A stretch of 64,000 nt of DNA from Methylocystis sp. L43 (GCF_015709525.1 NZ_JADNRA010000028.1:1-64000); one strand, 5' to 3'; shown: positions 45,773-57,131, numbered from the stretch's first letter. Numbers and translations: made by a program. Notes: a model not told the origin generated them from the letters alone.

Positions 45773-47293
45773 GTGCAGAGCCCTCTTGCGGCGCTAAGGC
45801 GCAAAAAAAGTCGTATACTGAGTCCGCTCGGGCGGCGCGCCGAGTCGCCGGGCGAGCGATGGAGCAGAAAAATAGTCACAGACGTCAAAGAACTGATTGA
45901 GGCGCGATCCAAACCTCAGCGGTCAGAAGCGGCACGACTATCCAAAGTTCTGGTCAAGTCATACGGCTGCCAGATGAACGTCTATGACGCGACGCGCATG
46001 GCTGACCTGCTCGGCCGCGAGGGCTATGCCGAGACCAAGAGCGAAGAAGACGCCGATCTCGTCATTCTCAACACATGCCATATTCGCGAAAAGGCCGCGG
46101 AAAAAATCTATTCCGAACTCGGCAAGCTTGCGATCGCCAAACGGGCGCTGAACGCGCAAGGCCGCGACATGAAAATCGTCGTCGCCGGCTGCGTCGCCCA
46201 GGCTGAAGGCGAAGAGGTGCTCAAGCGCCAGCGCGCCGTCGATGTCGTCGTCGGTCCGCAGAGCTATCACCGACTGCCGGAGCTGCTGCGCCAGGCTAAG
46301 AACGGCGCAAGGGTCTCGGACACGGATTTCGCCGTCGAGGACAAATTTCGCGTCCTGCCCGCTCCCGGTCGCGCGCAGATTCGCGCCCGCGGCGTTTCGG
46401 CTTTCGTCACCGTGCAGGAAGGATGCGACAAGTTCTGCTCGTTTTGCGTCGTGCCCTATACGCGCGGCGCCGAAGCATCTCGTCCCGTCGCCGAGATCAT
46501 CGCCGAGTCCATGCGCCTCGTCGACGCCGGCGTGCGCGAGATCACGCTGATCGGCCAAAACGTCAACGCTTATCTCGGTCCGGATGGCGACGGCCGGCAG
46601 GCAAGCCTTGCGCAGCTTCTCGACCGGCTGGCGCAGATCGAAGGATTGGCGCGCCTGCGCTACACCACAAGTCATCCGGTCGACATGGCGCAGGAGCTGA
46701 TTGACGCGCATGGCGCAAATCCAAAACTCATGCCCTTTGTGCATCTGCCGGTTCAATCCGGTTCGGACCGCATTCTGAAAGCCATGAACCGCAAGCACGG
46801 CGCAGACGCATACCTCTCCATCGTCGAAAGCCTGCGAAAGGCGCGCGCGGACGTCGCCCTGTCGTCGGACTTCATCGTTGGCTTTCCCGGCGAAAGCGAC
46901 GCCGATTTCGAGGCGACGATGGCGCTCGCCCGCGCTGTGGGCTTCGCTTCAAGCTTTTCATTCAAATATTCGCCTCGGCCCGGCACGCCCGCCGCCGACC
47001 GCGACGATCAAATTGACGAGACCGTCAAGAGCGAACGCCTCGCGGCGCTACAGGTTTTGCTTGAAGAGCAGCGGCAAGCCTTCAACGCGGCGACGGTCGG
47101 CCGAGAACTCGACGTGCTCTTTGAAAAAGCCGGTCGGCACGAGGGGCAAATTGGGGGCAAGAGTCCCTATATGCAGGCTGTGCATGTTGAAGGCCCCATG
47201 GCGTGCGTTGGCCGCGAAGTCAGAGTGGAGATCATCGCGGCGGGCTCGAATTCCTTGAGCGGACGGCTCATGAGCGAGGAGGCGAAGGCTTGA
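45773..47293 (+). CDS. miaB: tRNA-2-methylthio-N6-isopentenyladenosine synthase MiaB
   Basis: 506 residues from GTG 45773, the only canonical in-frame start after an upstream stop. It has no good ribosome site, so the real start may be non-canonical and the Arg-rich first 50 residues need checking. The first cluster site uses cysteines in [19 protein letters not shown] and AGCVAQ. The radical-SAM cluster is in CDKFCSFC, and a TRAM domain ends the protein. It methylthiolates A37 in tRNAs. It overlaps phoH by 4 bases. Confidence 0.93.
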   Translation: MQSPLAALRRKKSRILSPLGRRAESPGERWSRKIVTDVKELIEARSKPQRSEAARLSKVLVKSYGCQMNVYDATRMADLLGREGYAETKSEEDADLVILNTCHIREKAAEKIYSELGKLAIAKRALNAQGRDMKIVVAGCVAQAEGEEVLKRQRAVDVVVGPQSYHRLPELLRQAKNGARVSDTDFAVEDKFRVLPAPGRAQIRARGVSAFVTVQEGCDKFCSFCVVPYTRGAEASRPVAEIIAESMRLVDAGVREITLIGQNVNAYLGPDGDGRQASLAQLLDRLAQIEGLARLRYTTSHPVDMAQELIDAHGANPKLMPFVHLPVQSGSDRILKAMNRKHGADAYLSIVESLRKARADVALSSDFIVGFPGESDADFEATMALARAVGFASSFSFKYSPRPGTPAADRDDQIDETVKSERLAALQVLLEEQRQAFNAATVGRELDVLFEKAGRHEGQIGGKSPYMQAVHVEGPMACVGREVRVEIIAAGSNSLSGRLMSEEAKA

Positions 47294-48330
47294 CGACCAT
47301 CGACGACCCGTTGCTCGCCGCACGGGGACCGGAGCCTGTTGACCCGGAAGCGGAAATCACGCTCGCCTTTGAAAACAACCGTCACGCCTCGCTCGTTTTC
47401 GGCCTCTACGACCAGAATCTCGCCAAGATCGAACGACGCTTGCGGGTCGCCTCCTTCGCCAATGGCAATCACGTCACGCTCAAAGGCAAGTCCGAGGCCT
47501 GCGAACATGCGCGACGCGTGCTGGAGGCGCTTTATGAGCGCGTCGCGATGGGTCAGACGATCACGCTGGGCGACGTCGACGGCGCCATAGAAGAATCAGC
47601 GCGCCAACGCAGCCTGTTTCCCGATTCGGAGCCTTCACGCGGCGCTTTCGAGCAGATCCTGACCCGCAAACGCGGGTCAGTGCGCGCGCGCAACGCCGCG
47701 CAGGACCAGTATTTGCGGGCGCTCAAGCGCTACGAACTGGTTTTCGCCGAAGGTCCAGCGGGCACGGGCAAGACCTGGCTCGCGGTCGGCCATGCCGTGC
47801 AGCTGATGGAGCAAGGCGCGGTCGAACGGCTGATTCTCTCCCGTCCCGCCGTCGAGGCCGGCGAGCGTCTCGGCTTTTTGCCCGGCGATATGCGCGACAA
47901 GGTCGACCCCTATCTCCGCCCGATTTACGACGCGCTGCATGACTTCATGGATGCGCGGATGGTCGAGCGCGGCATGCAGACGGGTCTCATCGAAGTCGCG
48001 CCGCTCGCGTTCATGCGCGGACGAACGCTGACGCGAAGCTGTATCCTGCTCGACGAGGCGCAGAACGCCAGTTCGATGCAGATGAAGATGTTTCTCACTC
48101 GGCTCGGCGAAGGCTCGCGGATGATCGTCACCGGCGATCCATCGCAGACCGATCTGCCTCCCGGGCAGAAATCCGGCCTCTCGGAAGCCGTGAACCTGCT
48201 CGCCAATCTCGACGTCGTCGGCCGCGTGAGATTTTCGGAAGGCGACGTGGTGCGTCACGATCTCGTTCGGCAAATCGTTGGAGCCTATGAGCGCGCCGCG
48301 CGCGCCAACAAGCAGACGCGCGGGGACTGA
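47290..48330 (+). CDS. phoH: PhoH-like ATPase
   Basis: 346 residues from TTG at 47290, which overlaps the miaB stop and follows GAGGAGG. The single ATPase domain has Walker [12 protein letters not shown], Walker B ILLDEAQN and the PhoH segment [12 protein letters not shown] (here [12 protein letters not shown]). PhoH/YbeZ partners with YbeY in ribosome and RNA quality control. The miaB-phoH-ybeY order is conserved. Confidence 0.93.
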   Translation: MTTIDDPLLAARGPEPVDPEAEITLAFENNRHASLVFGLYDQNLAKIERRLRVASFANGNHVTLKGKSEACEHARRVLEALYERVAMGQTITLGDVDGAIEESARQRSLFPDSEPSRGAFEQILTRKRGSVRARNAAQDQYLRALKRYELVFAEGPAGTGKTWLAVGHAVQLMEQGAVERLILSRPAVEAGERLGFLPGDMRDKVDPYLRPIYDALHDFMDARMVERGMQTGLIEVAPLAFMRGRTLTRSCILLDEAQNASSMQMKMFLTRLGEGSRMIVTGDPSQTDLPPGQKSGLSEAVNLLANLDVVGRVRFSEGDVVRHDLVRQIVGAYERAARANKQTRGD

Positions 48331-48332
48331 CT

Positions 48333-48824
48333 TTGGAGATCGACGTGAATGTCGCGGCGCCTGCCTGGCGGCGCGTCGAGGATCTGGAAGATTTGACGAA
48401 ACAATGCGTTCGCCAGAGTCTTGCCCTAAGCGCGGCCACGCTCGCGCCGGAATGTGAAATCAGCGTCACATTTTGCGACGACGCGGCGATCCAGGAACTC
48501 AACGCCGAGTGGCGCGGCAAGGATCAGCCCACGAATGTGCTGTCTTTTCCGACGCCTGGCCCGCTTGGGCGCAAGCCTCTGCTTGGCGACATTATCATCG
48601 CCTTCGAAACCGTCGCCAGAGAGGCGGAGCAACAGGGCACGCTTTTGCGCGCCCACACGGCGCATATGATCGCGCATGGATTTCTGCATCTAATCGGATA
48701 TGATCACGAGACCGCCGCCGAGGCCGAGCGGATGGAAGCGCTGGAGCGTAAGATCGCGACGGCGCTTGGATTTCCCGACCCCTATGCGGAAGACGCAGAC
48801 GGGCCGGCCGGCGGAGCGAATTGA
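48333..48824 (+). CDS. ybeY: Endoribonuclease YbeY
   Basis: 163 residues from a TTG start two bases after phoH. The zinc motif HGFLHLIGYDHE (three histidines) is intact. YbeY matures 16S rRNA and takes part in ribosome quality control with PhoH. Confidence 0.95.
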   Translation: MEIDVNVAAPAWRRVEDLEDLTKQCVRQSLALSAATLAPECEISVTFCDDAAIQELNAEWRGKDQPTNVLSFPTPGPLGRKPLLGDIIIAFETVAREAEQQGTLLRAHTAHMIAHGFLHLIGYDHETAAEAERMEALERKIATALGFPDPYAEDADGPAGGAN

Positions 48825-48833
48825 ACAAAGCGC

Positions 48834-49781
48834 ATGTCGACGCCATACGATAACGCCGACGATCCAATTCCATTCAGACGAACTGGCGATGGACCACGCC
48901 TGAGCCTCGTCGACAGGCTGCGCGGGCTGCTCGGTCTGGCGCCGGCCTCGGTGCGCGAGGACATCGAGGATAGGCTCGAAGAGTCGGCGTGCGACGTGAC
49001 CCCGCATGAGCGGGCGCTCTTGAAGAACGTCCTCGGCCTGCACGACATGCGCGTCGACGACGCGATGATCCCCCGCGCCGACATCGTCGCCATCTCGCTG
49101 GACGCGCCGCTGCGCGAAGCCCTGGAGCTGTTTCGCACCGCCGCCCATTCGCGCCTGCCGGTTTACGCCGATACGCTCGACGATCCGCGCGGGATGATCC
49201 ATATCCGCGATTTCGTCAATCATATCGCGTGCTGCGCCGATCGGCCCCAAGGCGCCGACGCGACGACCGTCGAACCGAGAAAGATCGACTTCGACACGCC
49301 GCTGTCGCAGGCGAATTTGCTCAAGCCGGTGCTCTTCGTGCCCCGCTCTATGCCGGCGCTCGATCTGTTGATCCGCATGCAGGCGACGCGCACGCATCTG
49401 GCGCTCGTCATCGACGAATATGGCGGCACCGACGGCCTCGTCACTATCGAGGACATCATGGAGATGATCGTCGGCGACATCGAGGACGAACATGACGTCA
49501 TCGACGAGTCGGGCTTCGTCGAGCTTGAAAACGGCGATTTCATCATCGACGGGCGCGCCGATCTCGACGAAGTGACGGCGCGGCTCGGCGTCGACTTCAG
49601 ACTTGAAGACACGCCCGCCGAGGTGACGACGCTCGGCGGTCTGGTCGCGTGGCTCGCCGGCCGCGTTCCGATGCGCGGCGAGATCATCGCGACGCCGGTC
49701 GACTCCCACGAATTCGAGATCGTCGACGCCGATCCGCGGCGCGTCGGCAAGCTGCGCGTGCGGTCGCGCCGGCCGGCGTGA
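48834..49781 (+). CDS. CorC/TlyC-type CBS-domain protein
   Basis: 315 residues. Two CBS repeats (about 70-195) and a C-terminal CorC/HlyC transporter-associated domain (about 215-305) are visible. Motifs are LHDMRVDDAMIPRADIVAI and VIDEYGGTDGLVTIEDIMEMIVGDIEDEHD. There is no membrane region, so this is the soluble type; called CorC, it is linked to Mg/Co efflux. It precedes lnt, as in most proteobacteria. Confidence 0.9.
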   Translation: MSTPYDNADDPIPFRRTGDGPRLSLVDRLRGLLGLAPASVREDIEDRLEESACDVTPHERALLKNVLGLHDMRVDDAMIPRADIVAISLDAPLREALELFRTAAHSRLPVYADTLDDPRGMIHIRDFVNHIACCADRPQGADATTVEPRKIDFDTPLSQANLLKPVLFVPRSMPALDLLIRMQATRTHLALVIDEYGGTDGLVTIEDIMEMIVGDIEDEHDVIDESGFVELENGDFIIDGRADLDEVTARLGVDFRLEDTPAEVTTLGGLVAWLAGRVPMRGEIIATPVDSHEFEIVDADPRRVGKLRVRSRRPA

Positions 49782-49862
49782 GATATCCTTCGCGCGCGCA
49801 TAAATTTGTCTGCTAAATCCGCTGTAAAGTCAGCCTGCCGATTCGCAGCGCTTCGAGGATCG

Positions 49863-51509
49863 ATGGCGCAGATTGCCGAAATCGCCGGCGTGCGCGCGTC
49901 GGCGCCAGCTCTTTTGCAACGTATTGTCCTCGCCCGCGGCTGGACGCGCCGCGCGATCGCGTTCTGCGCCGGCGCGGCCGGCGCTCTCGCCCTTGCGCCT
50001 TTTGATTTCATCCCGGCGATGTTCGTCCCGCTCACCTTCGCCGTCTGGCTGATCGACGGCGCGGCGGACGGCGAAGACTCGCCGCGCTTTGCCCTCGCGC
50101 CGATTCTCTCGGCGGCGGGCGCCGGCTGGTGGTTGGGCTTCGGCTATTTCGTCGCGGGCCTCTGGTGGATGGGCGCCGCAATGCTCGTCGAAGCCGACCA
50201 ATTCGCCTGGGCGCTGCCGCTCGCCGTGTTCGGCTTGCCGGCGGTTCTTGCGGTTTTTCCCGCCGCAGGTTTCGCTGTCGCGCGCCTCTTGTGGTCGCCT
50301 GGCGGCGCCCGCGTCTTCGCGCTCGCCGCGGGACTGGGCGCCGCGGAGTGGCTGCGCGGGCATCTGTTCACGGGCTTTCCCTGGAACGATTTCGGCATGG
50401 CGCTCGCCGGCGCCGGGCCGCTCGCGCAGACGGCCTCTCTCGTCGGCCTGCACGGGCTCGACGTCATCGCGATCGTGATTTTCGCCGCGCCGGCGACGCT
50501 CATCGATCGCGCGCCGCGCGGCGCCCGCCGCATCGGCGGAACGATGTTCGCCGCGGCGGCGCTCGCCATGCTGATGTTCGCCTATGGCGTGTTTCGGCTG
50601 GGCGCCAACAAGACGGAATATGTCGACGGCGTGGCGTTGCGCCTGATGCAGCCCAATCTCCCTCAGGATGCGAAATTTCGCCCCGAGAACGGCGCGAAAA
50701 TCTTGCATCACTATCTCGACCTGTCGGAGCGCGCGACAAACGCGCGGCCGTCCGGCCTCGCCGAGGTCACCCATCTCGTCTGGCCCGAATCGGCGTTTCC
50801 CTACGTCATTTCAAGCCACCCGGAAGCGCTGGCGGCGATCGCCCGCGCGCTCAAGGGCGGCGTTCTTCTGACCGGGGCGGCCAGGGCCGAAGGCGACGGC
50901 GACGGACGGCGGGGCAGGATCTTCAATTCGATCGAGGCGCTCAAGGGAGACTCGATCGTCGCCTTTTACGATAAGGTGCATCTCGTCCCCTTCGGAGAAT
51001 ATCTGCCGCTGGAGGACCTGCTCCGGCCGCTTGGAATCAATCACCTCGTTCCGGGCATATGGGACCGCGGCGCGGGTCCGCGCCTTCTCGCGGCGCCTGG
51101 CCTGCCGCCAATTGCGCCGCTCATCTGCTACGAAGCGATTTTCTCGGGCGAGACGATCCAGCGCGACGCCGCCGATCGCCCCCGTCTGTTCCTCAACGTC
51201 ACCAATGATGGATGGTTCGGCCGCACGACCGGCCCCTATCAGCATCTGGTCCAGGCGCGCCTGCGCGCCATCGAAGAAGGGCTGCCAATGATCCGCGTCG
51301 CCAATACCGGCGTTTCGGCGATCACCGACGCCTATGGACGCGTCCTTCAGTCGCTGCCGCTCGGCGAAGAAGGCCTCATCGACGGGCGTCTGCCGAGGGA
51401 GGCGGCGCCCACCGTCTTCGCCGCTTACGGCGCGCTGGCGTTCCCGGCGCTCCTTGCCCTCGCGACGGCCCTGGCCTTGCTCGGCGTCGTGCGGCGCCGC
51501 CGGCCATAA
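49863..51509 (+). CDS. lnt: Apolipoprotein N-acyltransferase
   Basis: 548 residues from the ATG at 49863, preceded by AGGA; an in-frame start at 49806 is less supported. About seven membrane helices hold a periplasmic nitrilase-like domain. The catalytic Glu is in WPESAFPY, the Lys in YDKVHLVPFGEYLP and the Cys in LICYEAIF. It adds the third acyl chain to lipoproteins. Confidence 0.94.
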   Translation: MAQIAEIAGVRASAPALLQRIVLARGWTRRAIAFCAGAAGALALAPFDFIPAMFVPLTFAVWLIDGAADGEDSPRFALAPILSAAGAGWWLGFGYFVAGLWWMGAAMLVEADQFAWALPLAVFGLPAVLAVFPAAGFAVARLLWSPGGARVFALAAGLGAAEWLRGHLFTGFPWNDFGMALAGAGPLAQTASLVGLHGLDVIAIVIFAAPATLIDRAPRGARRIGGTMFAAAALAMLMFAYGVFRLGANKTEYVDGVALRLMQPNLPQDAKFRPENGAKILHHYLDLSERATNARPSGLAEVTHLVWPESAFPYVISSHPEALAAIARALKGGVLLTGAARAEGDGDGRRGRIFNSIEALKGDSIVAFYDKVHLVPFGEYLPLEDLLRPLGINHLVPGIWDRGAGPRLLAAPGLPPIAPLICYEAIFSGETIQRDAADRPRLFLNVTNDGWFGRTTGPYQHLVQARLRAIEEGLPMIRVANTGVSAITDAYGRVLQSLPLGEEGLIDGRLPREAAPTVFAAYGALAFPALLALATALALLGVVRRRRP

Positions 51510-51793
51510 AGTCGCTCCCGCTTCGTCGGGCGTTCGATGATCCGCCCGCGGCGAAAAGACGCCGCTTGCATGCAGGCAGAGCGCTTTCTTCGATCCTTCG
51601 AACCTTGCAACTTTTCGCGGTTCCAGGCCGCGCAGCTATCGACGCAGGCGGGGAAATGTAGACTGCCCGTCGCCGGCAAGATCGCCGCTCAACCGTGCTT
51701 AACTGAAATCTTCTTGAATTTCATGCACCTACCTGCAATGTAGGTTGCGCGCCCGGCGAGGATTCGGCTACAACTGTGCAGGAGGCGGTAACG
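51510..51793. other. Promoter region of the HTH-metK segment
   Basis: About 280 bases without a convincing gene. AT-richer sequence near 51700-51745 (TTAACTGAAATC and a region containing TGCAATGTAGG) could hold the HTH gene promoter. No riboswitch fold is recognised. Confidence 0.35.
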
Positions 51794-52213
51794 TTGAAGA
51801 AGGCGCCAGATCCGATCGATCGTCACGTCGGCAGCCGCGTTCGGATGCAGCGTATCCTCATGAAAATGAGTCAGGAGAAGCTCGGCGACGCGCTCGGACT
51901 GACTTTTCAGCAAGTGCAGAAATACGAGAAGGGCGCCAATCGTATCGGCGCGAGCCGCCTGCAGCAGATTTCGAAGACTTTGAACGTGCCGCCGTCCTTT
52001 TTCTTCGAAGGCGCGCCAACGAGCGGCGCGCCCGCGACGTCCGACGGATTCGCTGAGGAGTCTTCATCGCAATATGTCGTCGATTTTTTATCGACGACGG
52101 AAGGCCTGCATCTCAATCGCGCATTCGCACGCATCCGCGATCCCAAGGTGCGAAAGCGCGTGCTGGATCTCGTGACGACGCTCGCAGAGCAGTCCGAGCC
52201 GCCACGGGAGTAA
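51794..52213 (+). CDS. XRE-family HTH transcriptional regulator
   Basis: 139 residues from TTG 51794, chosen because GGAGG lies 9 bases upstream. The helix-turn-helix spans about residues 10-66 (VGSRVRMQRILMKMSQEKLG and LTFQQVQKYEKGANRI). A C-terminal helical part follows. Homologues of this size sit upstream of metK in many Hyphomicrobiales. Known relatives influence cell-cycle and symbiosis genes; targets here are unknown. Confidence 0.88.
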   Translation: MKKAPDPIDRHVGSRVRMQRILMKMSQEKLGDALGLTFQQVQKYEKGANRIGASRLQQISKTLNVPPSFFFEGAPTSGAPATSDGFAEESSSQYVVDFLSTTEGLHLNRAFARIRDPKVRKRVLDLVTTLAEQSEPPRE

Positions 52214-52334
52214 AAGAATGTCGTTCTCCAAAACGAACGATTTGGCCTTTTCGGCTTGACGCACCGAACGGGCGCTGGCAGATGACTCCCCCTGCTCCGC
52301 AGTTGTTCGACTCTTCCTCAAAGCCATCGGAGAT

Positions 52335-53531
<1,197 letters not shown>

Positions 53532-53600
53532 CTTCCGCCAAAATCGACGAACGGCTCGGAACGCGAAGGCCGCAGCGGGGAAATTTCCGTCGCCAGATGG

Positions 53601-53638
53601 CTCTGTTCATGGCGGGCGCAAGCCGGCCATGAACAGAG
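53601..53638 (+). terminator. GCAA-capped hairpin after metK
   Basis: A 17-bp stem with one mismatch, outer arm CTCTGTTCATGGC and its complement GCCATGAACAGAG, is closed by a GCAA tetraloop. It lies 70 bases past the metK stop. No T-run follows, so it may be a processing or mRNA-stability hairpin rather than a classic terminator. Confidence 0.6.
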
Positions 53639-53671
53639 TGACGTTAGCATGATCGCGGCCAGTTAGCGCTT

Positions 53672-54355
53672 ATGAGCGAGACCTCTCAGCAACGCGGCGC
53701 TCATGCCCGTCTCTATGGCCGCTCGAAAGGCAAGGCGCTCAGAAAACGTCAGGCGACGCTGATCGACGAGCTCTTGCCGCGTCTGTCGCTCGACCTTGCG
53801 CAACCGCCGGAGCCAACGGCCCGCGAAAGGCGCCTCGAGATCGGCTTTGGCGGCGGCGAGCATCTGATTGCGGCGGCGAGCGACAGCCCCGAGGTCGAAT
53901 TCATCGGCTGCGAGCCCTTCCTCAACGGCATGGCGAAGCTCCTCGCCCGAATCGACGAGCGTGGACTGACGAATATCCGCCTGCATCAAGGCGACGCCGC
54001 AGATGTGCTCGACTGGCTGCCGGAGGACAGCCTGTCGCGCGTGTATCTGTTTTACCCAGATCCTTGGCCAAAGAGGCGCCAGCGCAAGAGGCGTTTCGTG
54101 GCGCGAGAAAATCTCGACCGTCTGGCGCGGGCGATGCATGCGGGCGCGGAGCTGCGCTTTGCGACGGATATCGACGATTACGCCGCCTGGACCTTGGCGC
54201 GGCTGCGCGCCCACCCAGCCTTCCGCTGGCGCGCGCAGCGCGCCGAGGACTGGCGAACGCCATGGTCAGGTTGGACTCGAACCAAATATGAAGCCAAAGC
54301 CATGGCCGAAGGCCGCAATCCGGTCTATCTGAGCTTCATCCGGGCGCTGCGCTAA
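53672..54355 (+). CDS. trmB: tRNA (guanine-N7-)-methyltransferase
   Basis: 227 residues. The SAM site is LEIGFGGGEHL, and the RNA-binding/catalytic region is VYLFYPDPWPKRRQRKRRFV. The ending TKYEAKAMAEGRNPVYLSF is typical of TrmB. It makes m7G46 in tRNA. The metK-trmB order is common in the order. Confidence 0.95.
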   Translation: MSETSQQRGAHARLYGRSKGKALRKRQATLIDELLPRLSLDLAQPPEPTARERRLEIGFGGGEHLIAAASDSPEVEFIGCEPFLNGMAKLLARIDERGLTNIRLHQGDAADVLDWLPEDSLSRVYLFYPDPWPKRRQRKRRFVARENLDRLARAMHAGAELRFATDIDDYAAWTLARLRAHPAFRWRAQRAEDWRTPWSGWTRTKYEAKAMAEGRNPVYLSFIRALR

Positions 54356-54420
54356 GCCGCCTCGAAGCTGCAAAGCCTTCAAGATCACACGGCCGATGAT
54401 GGCGACAAAGGGAGACGCGC

Positions 54421-55314
54421 ATGGTTGAGACGGCGGGAATGGCTAACGCGCCGACGACGCCGATCGAAACGACCACGGATCGTTTCCGCGCCGACGTTCT
54501 CGACGCTTCGATGCGGCAGATCGTGCTCGTCGATTTCTGGGCGCCATGGTGCGGCCCCTGTCGCCAGCTCGCGCCCGTCATCGAGCGTCTGGTGGCCGCC
54601 TCCGGCGGCAAGATCGCGCTCGTCAAAATGAATATCGACGCCGATCCGCTGATCGCGGATCAGCTTGGCGTCAAGTCGATTCCGGCCGTCGTGGCGTTTC
54701 AGCGCGCACGACCGATCGATGGTTTCGTCGGCGCGCTGCCCGAAAGTCAAATCAAGGGCTTCCTGGAGCGGCTCATCGGCCCGATCGAGGACGAGGGCGA
54801 TGCGCTCGAAGCGGCGCAGGCGATGATCGCGGACGGCGATCTCGCCGGCGCGGAATCGCTGCTGAGCGAACTCGCCGGCGGCGAACCGCCCAACGCCAGG
54901 GCCGCAGCCGTCTTGCTGCGTCTATATATCGACTCAGGGCGCTTCGATGAGGCGGGGGCGCTGTTTGAGGCCCTTCCCGACGCCATTCGCCGCGACAGCG
55001 GCGTCGCGGCGGCTGGGGCCGCGCTTCAGAACGCCCAGCAGGCCCAGGATCTCGGCGAGATCGACGAACTGAGAAATCGCGTCGATCGCCATCCTGACGA
55101 CCTGCAGGCCTGTTTCGATCTCGCGCTCGCGCTCAACGCGAAAGGACTGCGCGAGGAAGCGGCGGATGCGCTGCTTGAAATCATCCGCCGCGACCGTAGT
55201 TGGAACGATGATGGCGCAAGAAAGCAGCTCATTCAGTTTTTTGAGGCGTGGGGACCGATGGATAAGGCGGCCGTGAACGCACGGCGGCGGCTGTCCACGC
55301 TGCTCTACTCCTAG
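54421..55314 (+). CDS. CnoX-like thioredoxin with TPR domain
   Basis: 297 residues. A thioredoxin domain (about 20-120) with active site WCGPC is followed by TPR-like helices (about 125-290). In E. coli CnoX (YbbN) the two parts protect clients from oxidation as a chaperone partner of GroEL. In E. coli CnoX the active site is SXXC; this protein keeps both cysteines and so may be a true oxidoreductase. Confidence 0.88.
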   Translation: MVETAGMANAPTTPIETTTDRFRADVLDASMRQIVLVDFWAPWCGPCRQLAPVIERLVAASGGKIALVKMNIDADPLIADQLGVKSIPAVVAFQRARPIDGFVGALPESQIKGFLERLIGPIEDEGDALEAAQAMIADGDLAGAESLLSELAGGEPPNARAAAVLLRLYIDSGRFDEAGALFEALPDAIRRDSGVAAAGAALQNAQQAQDLGEIDELRNRVDRHPDDLQACFDLALALNAKGLREEAADALLEIIRRDRSWNDDGARKQLIQFFEAWGPMDKAAVNARRRLSTLLYS

Positions 55315-55330
55315 GGAGGCGTTCGCCGAC

Positions 55331-55999
55331 ATGAGCCTGAACCGTCCCTACGCCGACATCGACGAATTGCCGAGGGTTCTACCGCTCTTCCCGCTTGCGG
55401 GCGCCATATTGCTGCCGCGCGGCGAACTGCCGCTCAATGTTTTTGAGCCGCGCTATCTCGCAATGGTCGACGACGCGATCGCCAGCGCGCGCCTGATCGG
55501 CATGATCCAGCCGCTGCCGGGCGACGAGACGATCGGCGAAGCGACGCAACTCTATGATGTAGGCTGCGCCGGACGGATCACGCGCCTCGCCGAAACCGGA
55601 GACGGCCGCTATCTCATCACCCTCACCGGCGTGGCGCGGTTTCGCGTTCTCGAGGAGCTTAGAGTTCGGACGCAATACCGGCAGTGTCAGGTCGGATATG
55701 ACGAATTCTTAGAGGATTTGACGACAGGCGCCGGCGCCGACGCGGTCGACCGCGAAAGCATGGTGTCCATGTTGCGCAACTTCGCCGAATGTTCGAAACT
55801 TGAAGTCGACTGGGCGAGCATAGACGCGGCGCCGACGGAGACGCTCGTCAACGCGCTGGCGATGATGTGTCCGTTCGGCGCCAATGACAAGCAAGCGCTG
55901 ATCGAAGCCATCGATCTGAAAACCCGCGCGGAAACGCTTATCGCGCTCGCGAAGCTCGATCTCGCGCAACGAAACGGCGACCGGCCGCAATGGCATTGA
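55331..55999 (+). CDS. Lon substrate-binding-domain protein (LonN)
   Basis: 222 residues. The start LPLFPLAGAILLPRGELPLNVFEPRY matches the N-terminal domain of Lon, and no protease or ATPase domain follows. The family is widespread in alphaproteobacteria and its function is not known. A 16-base gap follows the thioredoxin gene. Confidence 0.9.
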   Translation: MSLNRPYADIDELPRVLPLFPLAGAILLPRGELPLNVFEPRYLAMVDDAIASARLIGMIQPLPGDETIGEATQLYDVGCAGRITRLAETGDGRYLITLTGVARFRVLEELRVRTQYRQCQVGYDEFLEDLTTGAGADAVDRESMVSMLRNFAECSKLEVDWASIDAAPTETLVNALAMMCPFGANDKQALIEAIDLKTRAETLIALAKLDLAQRNGDRPQWH

Positions 56000-56014
56000 A
56001 GGAAATTAACGACC

Positions 56015-56239
56015 ATGATTGACGAACGCGATTCCGGCGCCGAGAGACTCGAATCCCCTGCGGAGCCGACGCGGATTGATCCGCGCCTGCTCGAAATCCT
56101 CGTCTGTCCGCTGACGAAGACGACGCTCGAATATGACAACGCGCGCCAGGAACTCATTTCGCGATCGGCGCGGCTTGCCTATCCGATCCGGGACGGCATT
56201 CCGATCATGCTGCCCGAAGAGGCGCGCCAGATCGACTGA
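56015..56239 (+). CDS. UPF0434/Trm112-like small protein
   Basis: 74 residues. The core [17 protein letters not shown] and [18 protein letters not shown] are typical of YcaR/UPF0434. Trm112 proteins activate methyltransferases by binding them. Of the usual zinc cysteines only one (VCPLT) is visible. It lies between the Lon-N gene and tesB, 15 bases from each. Confidence 0.88.
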   Translation: MIDERDSGAERLESPAEPTRIDPRLLEILVCPLTKTTLEYDNARQELISRSARLAYPIRDGIPIMLPEEARQID

Positions 56240-56253
56240 CCGGCTCGTCCGCA

Positions 56254-57129
56254 ATGGACGAAACCGCGCCATCCAAGCTTCTGGCGCTTCTCGATCTCGA
56301 GGAGGTCGGACCAGACCTCTTCCGCGGCCATAGCCCGGCCTCTTCCGGCCGTCAGGTCTATGGCGGTCAGGCCGTGGCTCAGGCGCTCGTCGCCGCGACG
56401 CGGACGGCGCCCAAAGACCGCCCCGTTCATTCGCTGCACGGCTATTTCGTCCTCGCCGGCGATCCCTCGATTCCGATCGACTTCACCGTCGAACGCGTCC
56501 GCGACGGCAGGAGCTTCACGACGCGGCGCTGTAACGCCATGCAGCGCGGACGCACGATCTTCTCAATGGAGGCGTCGTTCCAGCGGCGAGAAGAAGGTCT
56601 CGCGCACGCCGCCCCTATGCCGGACGCGCCGGACCCAGAGAGTCTCGACGACGTGCATGCGCTCGTCGAGCGTTTTCGCGCCTTCCTTCCGGAACAGGCC
56701 GAGAGCTGGCTGAAGCGGCGAAGCGCGCTCGATATGCGCGTCGTCGCGCCCGACGACGTATTTTTTCCCGAACGCCGCGCCGCCGGCCAGATGATCTGGT
56801 TTCGCGTGCGCGGCGCGGTCCCGGACGACCCCGCCATTCACACGGCGCTGCTCGCCTATCTTTCCGATATGACGCTGCTCAACACGGCGCTGCTCGTTCA
56901 CGGCCTGACGATCTTCGATCCGAAGATCCAGGTGGCGAGCCTCGATCACGCCCTGTGGATTCACGGGCCGCTGCGCGTCGACGAATGGCTGCTCTATGCG
57001 CAGCAAAGCCCGTGGGCCGGCGGCGCGCGCGCCCTGACGCGCGGGCAGATCTTCACCCACGAGGGACGCCTCGTCGCCTCCGTGAGCCAGGAAGGCCTGG
57101 TGCGCCGGCGCGACTCGGCGCGATCCTGA
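56254..57129 (+). CDS. tesB: Acyl-CoA thioesterase II
   Basis: 291 residues with a double hotdog fold. The N-terminal half has YGGQAVAQALVAATRT and HSLHGYFVLAGDP. The C-terminal half has LAYLSDMTLLNTALL, with the catalytic aspartate, and SLDHALWIHGPLRVDEWLLY. It hydrolyses medium and long acyl-CoA. It is the last gene of the run from the thioredoxin gene. Confidence 0.94.
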   Translation: MDETAPSKLLALLDLEEVGPDLFRGHSPASSGRQVYGGQAVAQALVAATRTAPKDRPVHSLHGYFVLAGDPSIPIDFTVERVRDGRSFTTRRCNAMQRGRTIFSMEASFQRREEGLAHAAPMPDAPDPESLDDVHALVERFRAFLPEQAESWLKRRSALDMRVVAPDDVFFPERRAAGQMIWFRVRGAVPDDPAIHTALLAYLSDMTLLNTALLVHGLTIFDPKIQVASLDHALWIHGPLRVDEWLLYAQQSPWAGGARALTRGQIFTHEGRLVASVSQEGLVRRRDSARS

Positions 57130-57131
57130 GC

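Noticed and set aside
45769-45900. 43-codon frame as a remnant of a Fur-family gene
   Set aside because: The product (starting [12 protein letters not shown]) shows no Fur histidine or helix-turn-helix pattern and overlaps the miaB frame.
52214-52334. Possible SAM riboswitch upstream of metK
   Set aside because: I compared the 120-base leader with what I remember of SAM-II, SAM-V and SAM/SAH consensus cores and found no match. A covariance-model search would settle it.
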